Origin: an uncultured Lachnospiraceae bacterium
GTDB taxonomy: Bacteria > Bacillota > Clostridia > Lachnospirales > Lachnospiraceae
Length of the DNA: 44,866 bases
Reading direction: 5' to 3'
Assembly (NCBI GenBank): GCA_900314255.1
Contig: OMUP01000031.1
Location: 1 to 44,866 of the forward strand
The translations under genes were made by a program, and so were the position numbers. The notes below the pieces were generated by a model, which ran no database searches, was not told where the DNA came from, and saw nothing but the letters and a program-made list of their open reading frames with translations. Shown one piece after another: positions 24,872-34,739 of this stretch; position 1 is the first letter of the stretch, and each line of letters opens with the position of its first letter.

Positions 24872-25861
24872 ATGGAACGACGGATCATCACCACGGAGGC
24901 GGATGAGGAAGAAAGGATACAGGAAAGTTCGCTCAGGCCGGTACGGTTCGCGGACTATATCGGGCAGAAAAAAGTAACTGACAAACTGAAGGTGTATATC
25001 ACGGCGGCCAAGGAGAGAAAAGAGCCGCTGGACCACGTGCTTCTGTACGGCCCTCCGGGGCTGGGCAAGACGACACTGGCCAGTATCATCGCCAACGAGA
25101 TGGGAACGCATCTGAAGATCACAAGCGGACCAGCCATCGAAAAGCCGGGAGAGATCGCGGCGATTCTGAATTCTCTGCAGGAGGGCGATGTGCTTTTCGT
25201 GGACGAGATTCACCGGCTGAACCGGCAGGTGGAAGAGGTCCTGTATCCGGCGATGGAGGATTTTGCCATCGACATCATGATCGGAAAAGGTGCTACGGCT
25301 CGTTCGGTGAGACTGGATCTTCCGCCTTTTACGCTGGTCGGGGCGACCACGCGGGCCGGCCTTCTATCGGCGCCGCTGCGCGACCGGTTCGGGATTGTCG
25401 ATCATCTGGAATTTTATTCGACAGCCGAGCTTGAGCAGATCATCCGCCGCTCGGCAGACGTCCTGCACGTGACAATCGATGAAAAGGGCTGCCGGGAGCT
25501 TGCAAGGCGTTCAAGAGGAACGCCGCGGCTTGCCAACCGGCTGCTGCGCCGCGTCCGGGATTTTGCCCAGGTGCGCTACGACGGGACGATCACGGCGCAG
25601 GTTGCCGCCGAGGCTCTGGATCTGCTGGAGGTCGACAAGGACGGACTGGACCGTTCGGACCGCCTGATCCTGCGGACGATCACAGACAAATTTCACGGCG
25701 GACCGGTCGGAATCGAGACGCTGGCCGCTGCGCTCGGCGAGGATGCGGGGACTCTGGAAGACATGTACGAGCCATATCTGATTCAGAACGGATTTATCGA
25801 CCGGACGCCGCGCGGCCGGGTGGCGACAGCCAGGGCTTATGAGGCGCTCGGCCTTACTTGA
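24872..25861 (+). CDS. ruvB: Holliday junction branch migration helicase RuvB
   Basis: This 329-residue AAA+ motor has Walker A GPPGLGKT (residues 60-67), Walker B with DEIH (111-114), [18 protein letters not shown] (sensor 1 and arginine finger region) and the C-terminal winged helix ending in [16 protein letters not shown]. It drives branch migration with RuvA during recombination repair. CAGGAG precedes the ATG. ruvC is not in the window, as expected for most Firmicutes. Confidence 0.97.
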   Translation: MERRIITTEADEEERIQESSLRPVRFADYIGQKKVTDKLKVYITAAKERKEPLDHVLLYGPPGLGKTTLASIIANEMGTHLKITSGPAIEKPGEIAAILNSLQEGDVLFVDEIHRLNRQVEEVLYPAMEDFAIDIMIGKGATARSVRLDLPPFTLVGATTRAGLLSAPLRDRFGIVDHLEFYSTAELEQIIRRSADVLHVTIDEKGCRELARRSRGTPRLANRLLRRVRDFAQVRYDGTITAQVAAEALDLLEVDKDGLDRSDRLILRTITDKFHGGPVGIETLAAALGEDAGTLEDMYEPYLIQNGFIDRTPRGRVATARAYEALGLT

Positions 25862-25887
25862 ATCAGACCTGTAAAGAAGAGTATAAT
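25858..25887 (+). promoter_or_regulatory. Candidate promoter of zapA
   Basis: TTGAAT (25858-25863), overlapping the ruvB stop codon, and a perfect TATAAT (25882-25887) are separated by 18 bp and lie 43 bp before the zapA start codon. Confidence 0.6.
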
Positions 25888-25929
25888 CAAAGAGACAAGT
25901 TTAAGGCTGGGTGTGGAGGCTTCAGGAGC

Positions 25930-26349
25930 ATGGCAGATAAAAACGATGTGGAAGTCGTGATCGGCGGCAAGGTATTCACTCTGTCCGGTTATGAGAGTGA
26001 GGAATATCTGCAGAAGCTCGCATCACATGTGAGCGGACGGCTCGCAGAGCTGAATGCGGACAAGGATTTCAGGAAACAGCCCTCTGACACGAGGGTGAAC
26101 ATGGTTTATCTGAACCTGGCCGATGACTATTTCAAGGCAAAGAAGATCGCCGACAGTCTTCAGGCGGACATCGATGCGAAGGACAAGGAAATTTATGATC
26201 TGAAGCACGAGCTGATCACCGATCAGATTCAGCTTGATACGCGGCAGAAGGAACTCAAGGATCTGAAGGCCGAAGTGGCGCGCTGCCAGAAGCAGATTGC
26301 GCGTCTTGAAGAGGAGAGGCAGGCTGAGGGGGAAAAGAAGCAGGCCTGA
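25930..26349 (+). CDS. zapA: Cell division protein ZapA
   Basis: This 139-residue protein begins DVEVVIGGKVFTLSGYESEEYLQKLASHV, the ZapA beta-hairpin and first helix, and continues as a long coiled coil (about residues 80-135) rich in Lys, Glu and Gln. ZapA promotes FtsZ bundling at the division site. The start at 25930 (MADKND) is chosen over an in-frame upstream start at 25858, because the extra residues lie in the promoter region and lack family character. It is followed by the U32 gene, a common clostridial arrangement. Confidence 0.88.
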   Translation: MADKNDVEVVIGGKVFTLSGYESEEYLQKLASHVSGRLAELNADKDFRKQPSDTRVNMVYLNLADDYFKAKKIADSLQADIDAKDKEIYDLKHELITDQIQLDTRQKELKDLKAEVARCQKQIARLEEERQAEGEKKQA

Positions 26350-26428
26350 GTCTGCGCATGGGATATAGGAAAATGACAAGGCGGGCGGGAATCTACGCTC
26401 GTCTTTTGTTTGTCAGCAAGGAGGAAAG

Positions 26429-28780
26429 ATGGCAGAAAGAAAGGCGGAACTGCTGGCCCCGGCCGGCAGCCTGGATATCGCGAAGGCTGTGATCAACGCC
26501 GGCGCCGATGCCGTGTATCTGGGCGGACAGATGTACGGTGCGAGAGCCTACGCCGGGAATCTGGACGGCGGACAGCTCCTGGAAATACTGCAGTACGCAC
26601 ATCTGCGCGGTGTCCGGATCTATCTGACGGTCAACACGCTCCTGAAACCGGAAGAGTCCGCAGATGATCTCGTCCGCTTTCTGCAGCCGTTTTACGAGGC
26701 CGGACTTGATGCGGTCCTCGTGCAGGACCTTGGTGTCATGCGCATCATACGCGAGAACTTTCCCGGCCTTCCCATTCATGTCTCCACGCAGATGACAGTG
26801 ACCGGGGCGGCAACGGCAAAGCTGCTGCTTGATGCCGGCGCCAGCCGCATTGTGCTGGCACGAGAGCTCTCGCTGCCGGAAATCCGCGAAATCTACGACA
26901 AGACTCATGCAGAGCTTGAGGTGTTCGTGCACGGCGCGCTCTGTTACTGCTATTCAGGGCAGTGTCTGTACTCGAGCTTCAGGGGTGGAAGAAGCGGCAA
27001 CCGCGGCCGCTGTGCCCAGCCTTGCCGCAAGAAATACACCATTCTGACGGATGACGGGCGGAAAGTGAACACGCCGGGACCATTTGTCCTGAGCCCGAAG
27101 GATATCTGTTCTCTTGCGATGCTGCCGCAGATTCTCGACGCGGGCGCATCTTCGCTTAAAATCGAAGGCCGCATGAAAAATGTCAACTACGCGGCGGATG
27201 TCACGGCCATTTACCGGAAGTACCTGGATCTGGCACTTGCAGGGAAAAAATATACCGTCGACAAAAAAGACATAGAGGAGCTGGCCGGACTCTTCAACCG
27301 GGGCGGCTTTACCTCTGGGTATTTTACGAAGGACAAGGGGCCGGACATGATTACCTTTGTGCGGCCGGACAACGTCGGCATAACGGCGCTCAAAGCCGTC
27401 AGCAATTCGGACGGGCGCGTGACGTTCCGGGCACTCGTCGATCTGCACGCGCAGGATGTCTATGAAATCCGCCGCCCGTTTACATTCACCGGAAAAGACG
27501 AAGTGAAAGCGGGGGGCACGTTTACGGTTGATCTTCCGTGGAAGCTGAACATCCGCCCGGGACAGACCTTTCCGAGACTGAAGGACGGCGCTGTAAACCG
27601 CAGAGTAGAGGCGGACTTCGTCAAAAAACAGCGTCCGGTTCCGGCGGCCATTTCGTTTGAGGCATCAGAAGGGAAGCCGGCGGTATTGACGATGAAAAGG
27701 CTCCCGGACGGGCCGCAGGTGTGTGTGACGGGGGATGTCGTAAACGCAGCTGAAAGCCGTCCGGCAGGAAAAGAAGAGACTGCCGCGCGGCTCATGAAGC
27801 TCGGGAGGACGCCATTTGTACCGGAAAGCTGTGATGTGCGCCTGGACGGGAAGCTGTTTCTGCCTGCCGGGCAGCTCAACGCGATGCGCCGGGAGGCCTG
27901 TGAAAAGCTGGAAAAGGCGGTTTATGCGCTTTATTCTCGGAAGAACTTTTCAGAGAACAAGAAACATGATACTATAACGAAATGGCAGGGAAAATCCGGG
28001 GCTTCCCGCCGGTTTTCTGCGCAGGTGCAGACAGCAGGACAGCTTGAAGCCGTTCTGGAAAGGCCTGAGATTTCCCGGATCTACTTGTCGGACCGCCTTG
28101 TGACGCCTCAGACGGTTTCAGAAATAAGAAAAAGCGGACGGGAAGCGTGGGTCAGCCTCGTGCCCGTCGTACGGCAGAAAAAGTGCGGACTGCTCGAGGA
28201 ACAGATTAAGAAGGCGGTCAGCTGCGGTGCTGACGGCTTCCTGGTGCGAAATCTCGAGGAACTAGCGTATCTGAAAGAGGTAAAAACAAAGCTGATTCTT
28301 GATTCGTCTCTGTATGCGCTTCAGGACGAGGCGCGCCAGGAGCTTGCGGATCTGGCAGACGCCAGGGAGAGCCTTGAATTTACCTGCCCGGAAGAGCTCA
28401 CGAAGACAGAACTCAGAGCGGTTCCGGGGATGACGGAGCGGGAGTTCATCGCGTATGGAAGAACATCGCTCATGGTGACCGAGCAGTGCCTGAAGAAGAC
28501 AAACGGCCTGTGTGATCACGGGTACGGCAGCCTCATCCTGCAGGATGAGGAAGGAAGAAAGATGCGGGGCGTCTGCCGCTGTGACTACTGCTTCATGACA
28601 CTGTATGATGACAGACCGGTATGCCTCATACAGGAGGCTCTGAGCGCCGGTTTTACCAGACTTCGCTTTAAATTTACAACCGAGACCCGGGAAGAGTGTG
28701 CCGCCATTCTGCAGGAGGCGGCTGCCGGCCGGCAGATTCCGGAAGCGGCAAAGGGGCACTGGGAACTCGGGGTCCTGTAG
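26429..28780 (+). CDS. U32 family peptidase / RlhA-like protein with a DUF3656-type C-terminal part
   Basis: This 783-residue protein starts with ELLAPAGSLDIAKAVINAGADAVYLGG, the U32 signature, and has the family Cys set in ALCYCYSGQC and NRGRCAQPCR (Cys172, 174, 179, 195, 199). Well-studied U32 members (UbiU/V, RlhA, TrhP) bind Fe-S or modify RNA rather than acting as simple peptidases. Residues after about 380 form a second part with a DUF3656-like insertion and a final region with a CRCDYC motif. AAGGAGG precedes the ATG. Most likely an RNA hydroxylation enzyme of the RlhA type; a peptidase role is unproven. Confidence 0.87.
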   Translation: MAERKAELLAPAGSLDIAKAVINAGADAVYLGGQMYGARAYAGNLDGGQLLEILQYAHLRGVRIYLTVNTLLKPEESADDLVRFLQPFYEAGLDAVLVQDLGVMRIIRENFPGLPIHVSTQMTVTGAATAKLLLDAGASRIVLARELSLPEIREIYDKTHAELEVFVHGALCYCYSGQCLYSSFRGGRSGNRGRCAQPCRKKYTILTDDGRKVNTPGPFVLSPKDICSLAMLPQILDAGASSLKIEGRMKNVNYAADVTAIYRKYLDLALAGKKYTVDKKDIEELAGLFNRGGFTSGYFTKDKGPDMITFVRPDNVGITALKAVSNSDGRVTFRALVDLHAQDVYEIRRPFTFTGKDEVKAGGTFTVDLPWKLNIRPGQTFPRLKDGAVNRRVEADFVKKQRPVPAAISFEASEGKPAVLTMKRLPDGPQVCVTGDVVNAAESRPAGKEETAARLMKLGRTPFVPESCDVRLDGKLFLPAGQLNAMRREACEKLEKAVYALYSRKNFSENKKHDTITKWQGKSGASRRFSAQVQTAGQLEAVLERPEISRIYLSDRLVTPQTVSEIRKSGREAWVSLVPVVRQKKCGLLEEQIKKAVSCGADGFLVRNLEELAYLKEVKTKLILDSSLYALQDEARQELADLADARESLEFTCPEELTKTELRAVPGMTEREFIAYGRTSLMVTEQCLKKTNGLCDHGYGSLILQDEEGRKMRGVCRCDYCFMTLYDDRPVCLIQEALSAGFTRLRFKFTTETREECAAILQEAAAGRQIPEAAKGHWELGVL

Positions 28781-28807
28781 AAATAAGAAGACTTCGGGGA
28801 GAAATAT

Positions 28808-30190
28808 ATGCAGGAAATTCTCAATATACTGGTGGAAATGTCAAAGTATCTGTTCGCCGGGCTGATAACTTTGTACACACTTTTCGCCTATGTGGGAGCG
28901 ACAATCCGGGTTGAGAAGAAACGGACCAAGATTTATGTGTTTGAGACGCTGATCATGTTCTCAATCCATCTTCTTGGCTACATTCTTCTGTACCTGCTGG
29001 AGGATGATTTCCGGTACGCCATTCTGTATTTCGTACAGTTTGCCCTGATTTTCATGACGATCATGATCTATGATGTGCTGTATCCGAAGGCGTCGAGGCT
29101 CCTGATCAACAACATGTGTCTGCTGCTGATGATCGGCTTCATCATCATCGGGCGCCTGGATTTCGACCGCGGCGTCCGCCAGACTCTGATTGCCGCAGTG
29201 GGAACGGTTATTACGTTTTTCATTCCATGGATGATCAGCCACTTCAAGGGGCTCAGGAATCTCAGCTGGCTCTACTGCCTCATCGGTGTTCTTTCCCTGG
29301 CAGGCGTGTGGGTCCTGGGGCGCAGTGTCTACGGAGCCAACCTGAATATTTCGATTGCGGGCATTACATTCCAGCCCAGTGAATTCATCAAGATCATCTT
29401 CATCTTGTTTGTGGCGTCCATGTACAACAAATCCACGAGCTTTCCGCGGATTGTCGTGACAACGCTTCTGGCCATCATTCACATCGGAATTCTGATCGCA
29501 TCCAACGATCTGGGCACGGGTCTTATTTTCTTTGTTGTGTACCTGATGATGCTGTTTGTGGCAACTCACAACTGGCTGCTTCTGGTTGCCGGCACTGCGA
29601 GCGGAGCCGGTGCTGCGGCTGTAGCCATCCGTCTTGTGCCGCATGTAGCGACCCGTATTGAGATCTGGAAAAATCCGTGGGCGACGGTGACCGGATCAGG
29701 ATATCAGATCTGTCAGTCGCTCTTTGCAATCGGCGCCGGCGGCTGGTTTGGCTCCGGGCTTCTTCAGGGAATGCCGGACAAAGTCCCGGTTGTGGTGAAG
29801 GACTTTATTTTCGCCGCGATTTCCGAGGAACTTGGTATTATTTTCGGCATCGCTGTTCTGCTGATCTGCCTGAACAATCTGATCCTGATGATGAACATCG
29901 CATCCCGCTGCATCACGCTTTTCTACCGGCTTGTCGCGGTCGGAATCGGCGCTGCATACGGTTTTCAGGTATTCTTAACAGTCGGATCGGCCATGAACAT
30001 GATCCCGATGACCGGTGTCACGCTTCCTTTTGTCAGTTACGGCGGTTCGTCTGTTATCAGTGCCCTGCTGATGTTCGGCCTGATCAACGGAATGTATAAT
30101 ATGAGAAAGGATGAAGGAGAGGTTAAGTATGACCGGAAAAAGAAACAAACGGAAAAACGCTCCGCAGCAGCAGCGCCGCGGCGTGCGTAA
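28808..30190 (+). CDS. FtsW/RodA/SpoVE family peptidoglycan glycosyltransferase
   Basis: This 460-residue SEDS-family membrane protein has about ten to twelve hydrophobic segments. Near the C-terminus it shows FIFAAISEELGIIFGI and MNMIPMTGVTLPFVSYGGSS, the diagnostic SEDS motif. SEDS proteins polymerise lipid II with a partner class B PBP, and one is encoded directly downstream with a 62-nt overlap. The long N-terminal part and Lys-rich tail resemble the FtsW/PbpA pairs seen in clostridia and actinobacteria. Whether it acts in division, elongation or sporulation cannot be told. Confidence 0.92.
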   Translation: MQEILNILVEMSKYLFAGLITLYTLFAYVGATIRVEKKRTKIYVFETLIMFSIHLLGYILLYLLEDDFRYAILYFVQFALIFMTIMIYDVLYPKASRLLINNMCLLLMIGFIIIGRLDFDRGVRQTLIAAVGTVITFFIPWMISHFKGLRNLSWLYCLIGVLSLAGVWVLGRSVYGANLNISIAGITFQPSEFIKIIFILFVASMYNKSTSFPRIVVTTLLAIIHIGILIASNDLGTGLIFFVVYLMMLFVATHNWLLLVAGTASGAGAAAVAIRLVPHVATRIEIWKNPWATVTGSGYQICQSLFAIGAGGWFGSGLLQGMPDKVPVVVKDFIFAAISEELGIIFGIAVLLICLNNLILMMNIASRCITLFYRLVAVGIGAAYGFQVFLTVGSAMNMIPMTGVTLPFVSYGGSSVISALLMFGLINGMYNMRKDEGEVKYDRKKKQTEKRSAAAAPRRA

Positions 30191-31622
30191 AATCCGCAAC
30201 CGCGAAACCAATATCATCTCGTACGTTTTTGTCGTCCTCTTTATGGTGATGATTGTCTATCTCGGATATTTTTCCGTTGTCGTCGCTCCTTCAATCGAGG
30301 ACAGTGTTTACAACCAGAGAATAGAGAGAGAGCCGATTATTGAAGTGCGGCGTGGCACGATTTATTCCTCATCAGGTTCTGTGCTGGCGCAGACTGTGCT
30401 TTCAGATGACGCCACGGAAGAAGTACGGGAATATCCGTACGGGTCGCTGTTTGCACAGACCGTGGGAATGGCGCGCGGCGGCGGTTCCGGAATTGAAGGC
30501 GGCGCCGACGAATATCTGACCCGCTCGACCTCCGGCGTGGATGTGGCCGATCCGATGGAAGGCGACATCTACGAAGAACAGTACGGCGATTCCGTCTATA
30601 CGACACTTGACGAGGCACTTCAGCAGGCAGCAGTCAATCAGATGGGCGGCCAGAAGGGCGCCATGGTTGTCATGGATGTATCTACCGGCAAAATTCTCGC
30701 CATGGTCAGCAATCCGAGCTATGACCCGAATACAGCGTCCGAAAACATGCAGGACTGGCTGAATCTTTCAAGCTCCGACTCGGTCCTGATCAACCGCGCG
30801 ACGCAGGGACTGTATCCGCCCGGGTCAACTTTCAAGGTGGTGACGGCGCTGGCGTATCTGCAGCAGAATCCGGACACATGGCAGAACTTTTCCTATAACT
30901 GTACCGGTTCGGTGGCAGTAGAAGGTGCAGCGACGGTCAACTGTACGCATGCACACGGAAATGTGAACCTGGAAATGGCGATCGCGGATTCCTGCAACTG
31001 TGCGTTCTCCCTGATCGGACTGTCTCTTGATCCGACAGCATACCGGGATGCGGTGCTGTCCTTCGGATTCAATCAGGACATCGACATCGGTATCGAATCC
31101 TCCACATCGTCCTTCCTTCTGGATGCCACATCTTCCAAGGCCGATATCATGAGAACGTCCTTCGGACAGGGCAGCACCAGCATGACGCCGCTGCAGGGCT
31201 GCATGATTGCGGCTACGATCGCCAACGGCGGCGTGGAGATGAAGCCGTATCTGATCGATCATGTCGTAGATTCAGATGGGAATATTCTCGAGACTTTCTC
31301 TCCGGAGGTGTACAATACACCGATGACGGAGGCACAGGCACAGCTGCTTGGGCAGTTCATGCGTTCCGTTGTAACCAAGGGCAACGGCGGCGGTGTCAAT
31401 GTGCAGAGTTACACATGTGCCATCAAGACCGGATCCGCGCAGTACGACGACAGCAATCCGAGTGCCGTGCGCGCATGGACGATCGGTTTTGCGCCGTATG
31501 AGAATCCGCAGATCGCATTTGCCGTGGTTCTCGAAGACAACATGACAGAATCCACGCCGGCCGTCCGGGTTGTGCGGGATTTCCTGTACGATTACTTTTC
31601 CATCACAGCTTCAAGAAGCTGA
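30129..31622 (+). CDS. Class B penicillin-binding protein (PbpA-like transpeptidase)
   Basis: This 497-residue protein has one N-terminal membrane anchor (about residues 30-52) and a transpeptidase domain with STFK (Ser233 is the nucleophile, Lys236), SCN (288-290) and KTGS (433-436). The region before the domain is short and has no PASTA domain or typical PBP dimerisation module, as in PbpA-type enzymes. It crosslinks peptidoglycan outside the membrane and should pair with the SEDS protein upstream. The start at 30129 is chosen because AAGGAGAGG lies before it, inside the end of the SEDS gene. Confidence 0.92.
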   Translation: MTGKRNKRKNAPQQQRRGVRKIRNRETNIISYVFVVLFMVMIVYLGYFSVVVAPSIEDSVYNQRIEREPIIEVRRGTIYSSSGSVLAQTVLSDDATEEVREYPYGSLFAQTVGMARGGGSGIEGGADEYLTRSTSGVDVADPMEGDIYEEQYGDSVYTTLDEALQQAAVNQMGGQKGAMVVMDVSTGKILAMVSNPSYDPNTASENMQDWLNLSSSDSVLINRATQGLYPPGSTFKVVTALAYLQQNPDTWQNFSYNCTGSVAVEGAATVNCTHAHGNVNLEMAIADSCNCAFSLIGLSLDPTAYRDAVLSFGFNQDIDIGIESSTSSFLLDATSSKADIMRTSFGQGSTSMTPLQGCMIAATIANGGVEMKPYLIDHVVDSDGNILETFSPEVYNTPMTEAQAQLLGQFMRSVVTKGNGGGVNVQSYTCAIKTGSAQYDDSNPSAVRAWTIGFAPYENPQIAFAVVLEDNMTESTPAVRVVRDFLYDYFSITASRS

Positions 31623-31643
31623 AGAAAAGAAAGGATGAGGATT

Positions 31644-32957
31644 ATGGGAGCAAAGAAGACATTTGTGTCCAAAGAAAAACTGGAAGAGATAAACCGCACG
31701 TATCCGACGCCGTTTTATCTCTATGACGAGGCCGGAATCCGCGCCAACGCAAGACGAATCAAGCAGGCGTTCTCCTGGAATCCAGGCTACCGCGAGTTCT
31801 TTGCCGTAAAGGCCACGCCGAATCCCGCGATTCTCAATATCCTGAAGGAATACGACTGCGGCACGGACTGCGCGAGCAAGACAGAACTCATGCTGGCCAA
31901 TGCACTCGGGTTCGGCGAAGGAAAGATTATGTTCTCCTCCAACGATACGCCGGAAGAGGAATTTGCCTATGCGGCAAAGGTAAAAGGCATCATCAACCTG
32001 GATGACATCACGCACATCGACATGGTCGACAAGGCGCTTCACGGCAGGTTCCCGGAGACGATGAGCTGCCGCTTCAACCCGGGCGGCTATTTCAAGATGG
32101 GCAATGATATCATGGACAACCCGGGCGATGCCAAGTATGGAATGACGCACGACCAGATCATCGAGGCGTTCAAAATTCTGAAGAGCAAGGGCGTAAAGCA
32201 CTTTGGAATTCACGCGTTTCTGGCCTCCAATACCGTGACCGATGATTACTATCCGGAACTGGCCGGGCAGCTGTTCCGTCTGGCTGTTGAACTGCGGGAC
32301 AAGACGGGCGCTGATATCCGGTTTATCAACCTTTCCGGCGGCGTTGGCATTGCATACCGCCCGGAGCAGAAGGACAATGATATCCTGGTGATCGGAGACA
32401 AGGTTCACAAGGTATACGATGAGATTCTCGTGCCGGCCGGCATGGGCAATGTGGCAATCTATACTGAGATGGGACGCTTTATGCTCGCTCCGTACGGCGT
32501 TCTCGTGACAAAGGCTATCCATGAAAAGCATATCTACAAGGAGTACATCGGCTGCGACGCGTGCGCGGTCAACCTGATGCGTCCGATGATGTACGGCGCC
32601 TACCATCACATCACCGTGGCCGGCAAGGAAAATGCGCCGTGTGATCACGTATACGATGTGACCGGATCGCTGTGCGAGAACAGTGATAAATTTGCCATCG
32701 ACCGGAAACTGCCGAAGATCGACATGGGTGACTATCTGATCATCCATGACGCCGGGGCTCACGGGTATTCGATGGGATACAACTACAACGGCAAACTCAA
32801 GTGCGCCGAGCTGCTTTTAAAGGAAGACGGCAGCACAGAGATGATCCGCCGGGCCGAGACGCCGCGGGATTATTTTGCAACGCTTGACTTCACAGGCGTT
32901 ATGGATCACATGGATCCGAGAGATCTTGACGGCGGATCGTCTGTCACAGAAGAATAA
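31644..32957 (+). CDS. lysA: Diaminopimelate decarboxylase
   Basis: This 437-residue PLP enzyme of fold type III converts meso-diaminopimelate to L-lysine. It shows PFYLYDEAGI, the PLP-lysine motif FAVKATPNP (Lys56), FSSNDTPEEEF, INLSGGVGIAYRPEQ, and the GCDACAVNLMRP Cys region. The sequence belongs to the LysA-like group found in clostridia, and a related carboxynorspermidine or ornithine decarboxylase is less likely. ATG 31644 is preferred over ATG 31635, because AAGGATGAGG gives proper spacing only to the former. It lies 21 nt after the PBP gene. Confidence 0.88.
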   Translation: MGAKKTFVSKEKLEEINRTYPTPFYLYDEAGIRANARRIKQAFSWNPGYREFFAVKATPNPAILNILKEYDCGTDCASKTELMLANALGFGEGKIMFSSNDTPEEEFAYAAKVKGIINLDDITHIDMVDKALHGRFPETMSCRFNPGGYFKMGNDIMDNPGDAKYGMTHDQIIEAFKILKSKGVKHFGIHAFLASNTVTDDYYPELAGQLFRLAVELRDKTGADIRFINLSGGVGIAYRPEQKDNDILVIGDKVHKVYDEILVPAGMGNVAIYTEMGRFMLAPYGVLVTKAIHEKHIYKEYIGCDACAVNLMRPMMYGAYHHITVAGKENAPCDHVYDVTGSLCENSDKFAIDRKLPKIDMGDYLIIHDAGAHGYSMGYNYNGKLKCAELLLKEDGSTEMIRRAETPRDYFATLDFTGVMDHMDPRDLDGGSSVTEE

Positions 32958-32975
32958 ACAGCAGGAGAGAGAACA

Positions 32976-34403
32976 ATGGAGGATCTGGCCTACATTGCCC
33001 ATGAGATCGGAAAAGGCAGAAATCTGCCTCTGAATCTGAAGCGGTATGAATCCGGCATGCGTCTGCTTTACGGGACGCTGGGGATGATCAAGCTGTCCAT
33101 GAATGCCTGGACGGTCTACAAAGAGGATACGGACGGCGAAGAAGAAAGCCGTCCGGAAGAAAATGCGCGCTGCCTCGCGGCCAAAGAGGAACTTGCGCGC
33201 CTGATCCGGTCGGGCATTAACGGCGAAGACTGCCTCGCTCCGGCTGAGGCGCTGCGGGACAGTCTGGTGCAGGAGATGGAGATCCTTACGTCCTTTACCG
33301 ATAACTTCCGCGTGTTTGAGTATGTTTTAAACCGTGTCGAATATCGGTTCAAAGACGAGGGCCTCGATGAAAAGTATTACGGGTATTACCTGACCAACGA
33401 TCTGATTCACTACATCTTTCAGACAAAGGACAACGTGGCGGTCAACGAGCGCATCCGCGAAGTGATCACACAGCTGCCGATGCGCATGAGCCGCCAGCAT
33501 TTCTTCGAGACGCTGGACGACGCGTTCACACTTTACCGGGGTGCGCAGAAAGGCACGATCGACGATTTCGCCGACATGTTAAAAGACAGCGGGACGCTCT
33601 CCCTTCCGGAAGGTGCAGAAGAACATTTTCCGGACTTCAGCGAAGCGCTGACGCGCCTGATGGAAGCGGATTACCACAATATCACGAAGGATGCATACGA
33701 AGAGCTTTCGCACATTCTCGCCGATACGTCTGAAAAAATAACGGACGTATCGGACGCATTTGTCCTGCTCGCACAGATGACAAATGACGCCTGCACCATT
33801 CTGTTTTCCAGGACACTGGCAGACGGAGCTGACCTCGGGGAGGATGCGTTTGCAAGAAATCTGCGCGAGACGTATCGATGGGCAGAGGATATTCTGAAGA
33901 GACTGATGGATCCTGAAACGGCGGATACGGTCAGCGAGGATGATTTCAAACCTCTTGAGGGCATGCAGGAACGGATTCTGATGATCCTCGGGAGTGCGGA
34001 CTTTGCTGTTGATCTGGCTCTGAAGGACAAAGAAGCGCAGCTTGAAGAAATGGGAGCACTTACAGAGTTCCAGAATCTGAAGGCGTGCGGAAAGCTTCAG
34101 TCCGGTTCGGATTTTGTCAGTCTTCATGAAAGTCCTGAAAGACTGGATGTGCCGGATAATTCGTATGCGGATGAGGTATGTGCAGGTGTTAAAAAAGCGC
34201 TGAAGGAACAGTTCATCGCCGTATCACAGCCGGTGCGCCGTGCTCTGATGGCTTCCGTTCTCTCGCAGCTGCCTGTACTTTTTGCTGACACCGATGCTCT
34301 GCAGAGTTACATCAATGTGTCGCTGGAACAGTGCTCTGATACAGCTGAGCGTCTGGCGACGGTAGAGTTGCTGAAAGAGATTATGGGACATGAAGTGGGC
34401 TGA
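32976..34403 (+). CDS. Hypothetical protein, 475 residues, mainly helical
   Basis: No known domain was recognised. The sequence is acidic and rich in Glu, Asp and Leu, with helical character throughout and without signal peptide or membrane segment, so a cytosolic location is likely. A CAGGAGAGAG site lies upstream of the ATG. The end overlaps the next gene by 14 nt, which suggests the two products work together. It starts 18 nt after lysA. Candidates from context would be cell envelope or sporulation functions, but this is only position-based. Confidence 0.75.
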   Translation: MEDLAYIAHEIGKGRNLPLNLKRYESGMRLLYGTLGMIKLSMNAWTVYKEDTDGEEESRPEENARCLAAKEELARLIRSGINGEDCLAPAEALRDSLVQEMEILTSFTDNFRVFEYVLNRVEYRFKDEGLDEKYYGYYLTNDLIHYIFQTKDNVAVNERIREVITQLPMRMSRQHFFETLDDAFTLYRGAQKGTIDDFADMLKDSGTLSLPEGAEEHFPDFSEALTRLMEADYHNITKDAYEELSHILADTSEKITDVSDAFVLLAQMTNDACTILFSRTLADGADLGEDAFARNLRETYRWAEDILKRLMDPETADTVSEDDFKPLEGMQERILMILGSADFAVDLALKDKEAQLEEMGALTEFQNLKACGKLQSGSDFVSLHESPERLDVPDNSYADEVCAGVKKALKEQFIAVSQPVRRALMASVLSQLPVLFADTDALQSYINVSLEQCSDTAERLATVELLKEIMGHEVG

Positions 34404-34728
34404 AACGCTTTATCTGAGTCCGAAACTGGAGAAGCAGCGGGAAGAGATCGGCCCAAGAGTCCGGGCACTGGATTTTCCGCCGTTTGCCAGGATATTTTTC
34501 CTGCACAGGAGAGATGCGGGAAAGCTGCAGATTGTGATGGTTCCGGTGGAAGAAGTGAAGCTGCGCCGGGAGGAATTCGCAGGTGAGACATATCTTGGCG
34601 TCGGGATCGCAGAAAACCGGAAAGAAGCTTTAGAGTTGGCACAGCATCTGACGGAGGAAGCGGCCGGACAGACCGGAAGCCCGGATGCTGCGGCCTATCT
34701 GGCAGAGAAGTTCAAAGCGCAGATCTGA
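34390..34728 (+). CDS. Hypothetical protein, 112 residues
   Basis: This small soluble protein starts at ATG 34390 inside the end of the preceding gene (14-nt overlap). The middle shows beta-strand character (FARIFFLHRRDAGKLQIVMVP) and the rest is helical. I do not recognise the family. It precedes the DUF2953 gene by 11 nt, so it is part of the same operon. Confidence 0.7.
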   Translation: MKWAETLYLSPKLEKQREEIGPRVRALDFPPFARIFFLHRRDAGKLQIVMVPVEEVKLRREEFAGETYLGVGIAENRKEALELAQHLTEEAAGQTGSPDAAAYLAEKFKAQI

Positions 34729-34739
34729 TGGGAGGGTGA

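Noticed and set aside
27947..27978. Internal promoter in the U32 gene near TACTATAAC
   Set aside because: Both hexamers match only 4 of 6 bases, and the gene downstream is far away.
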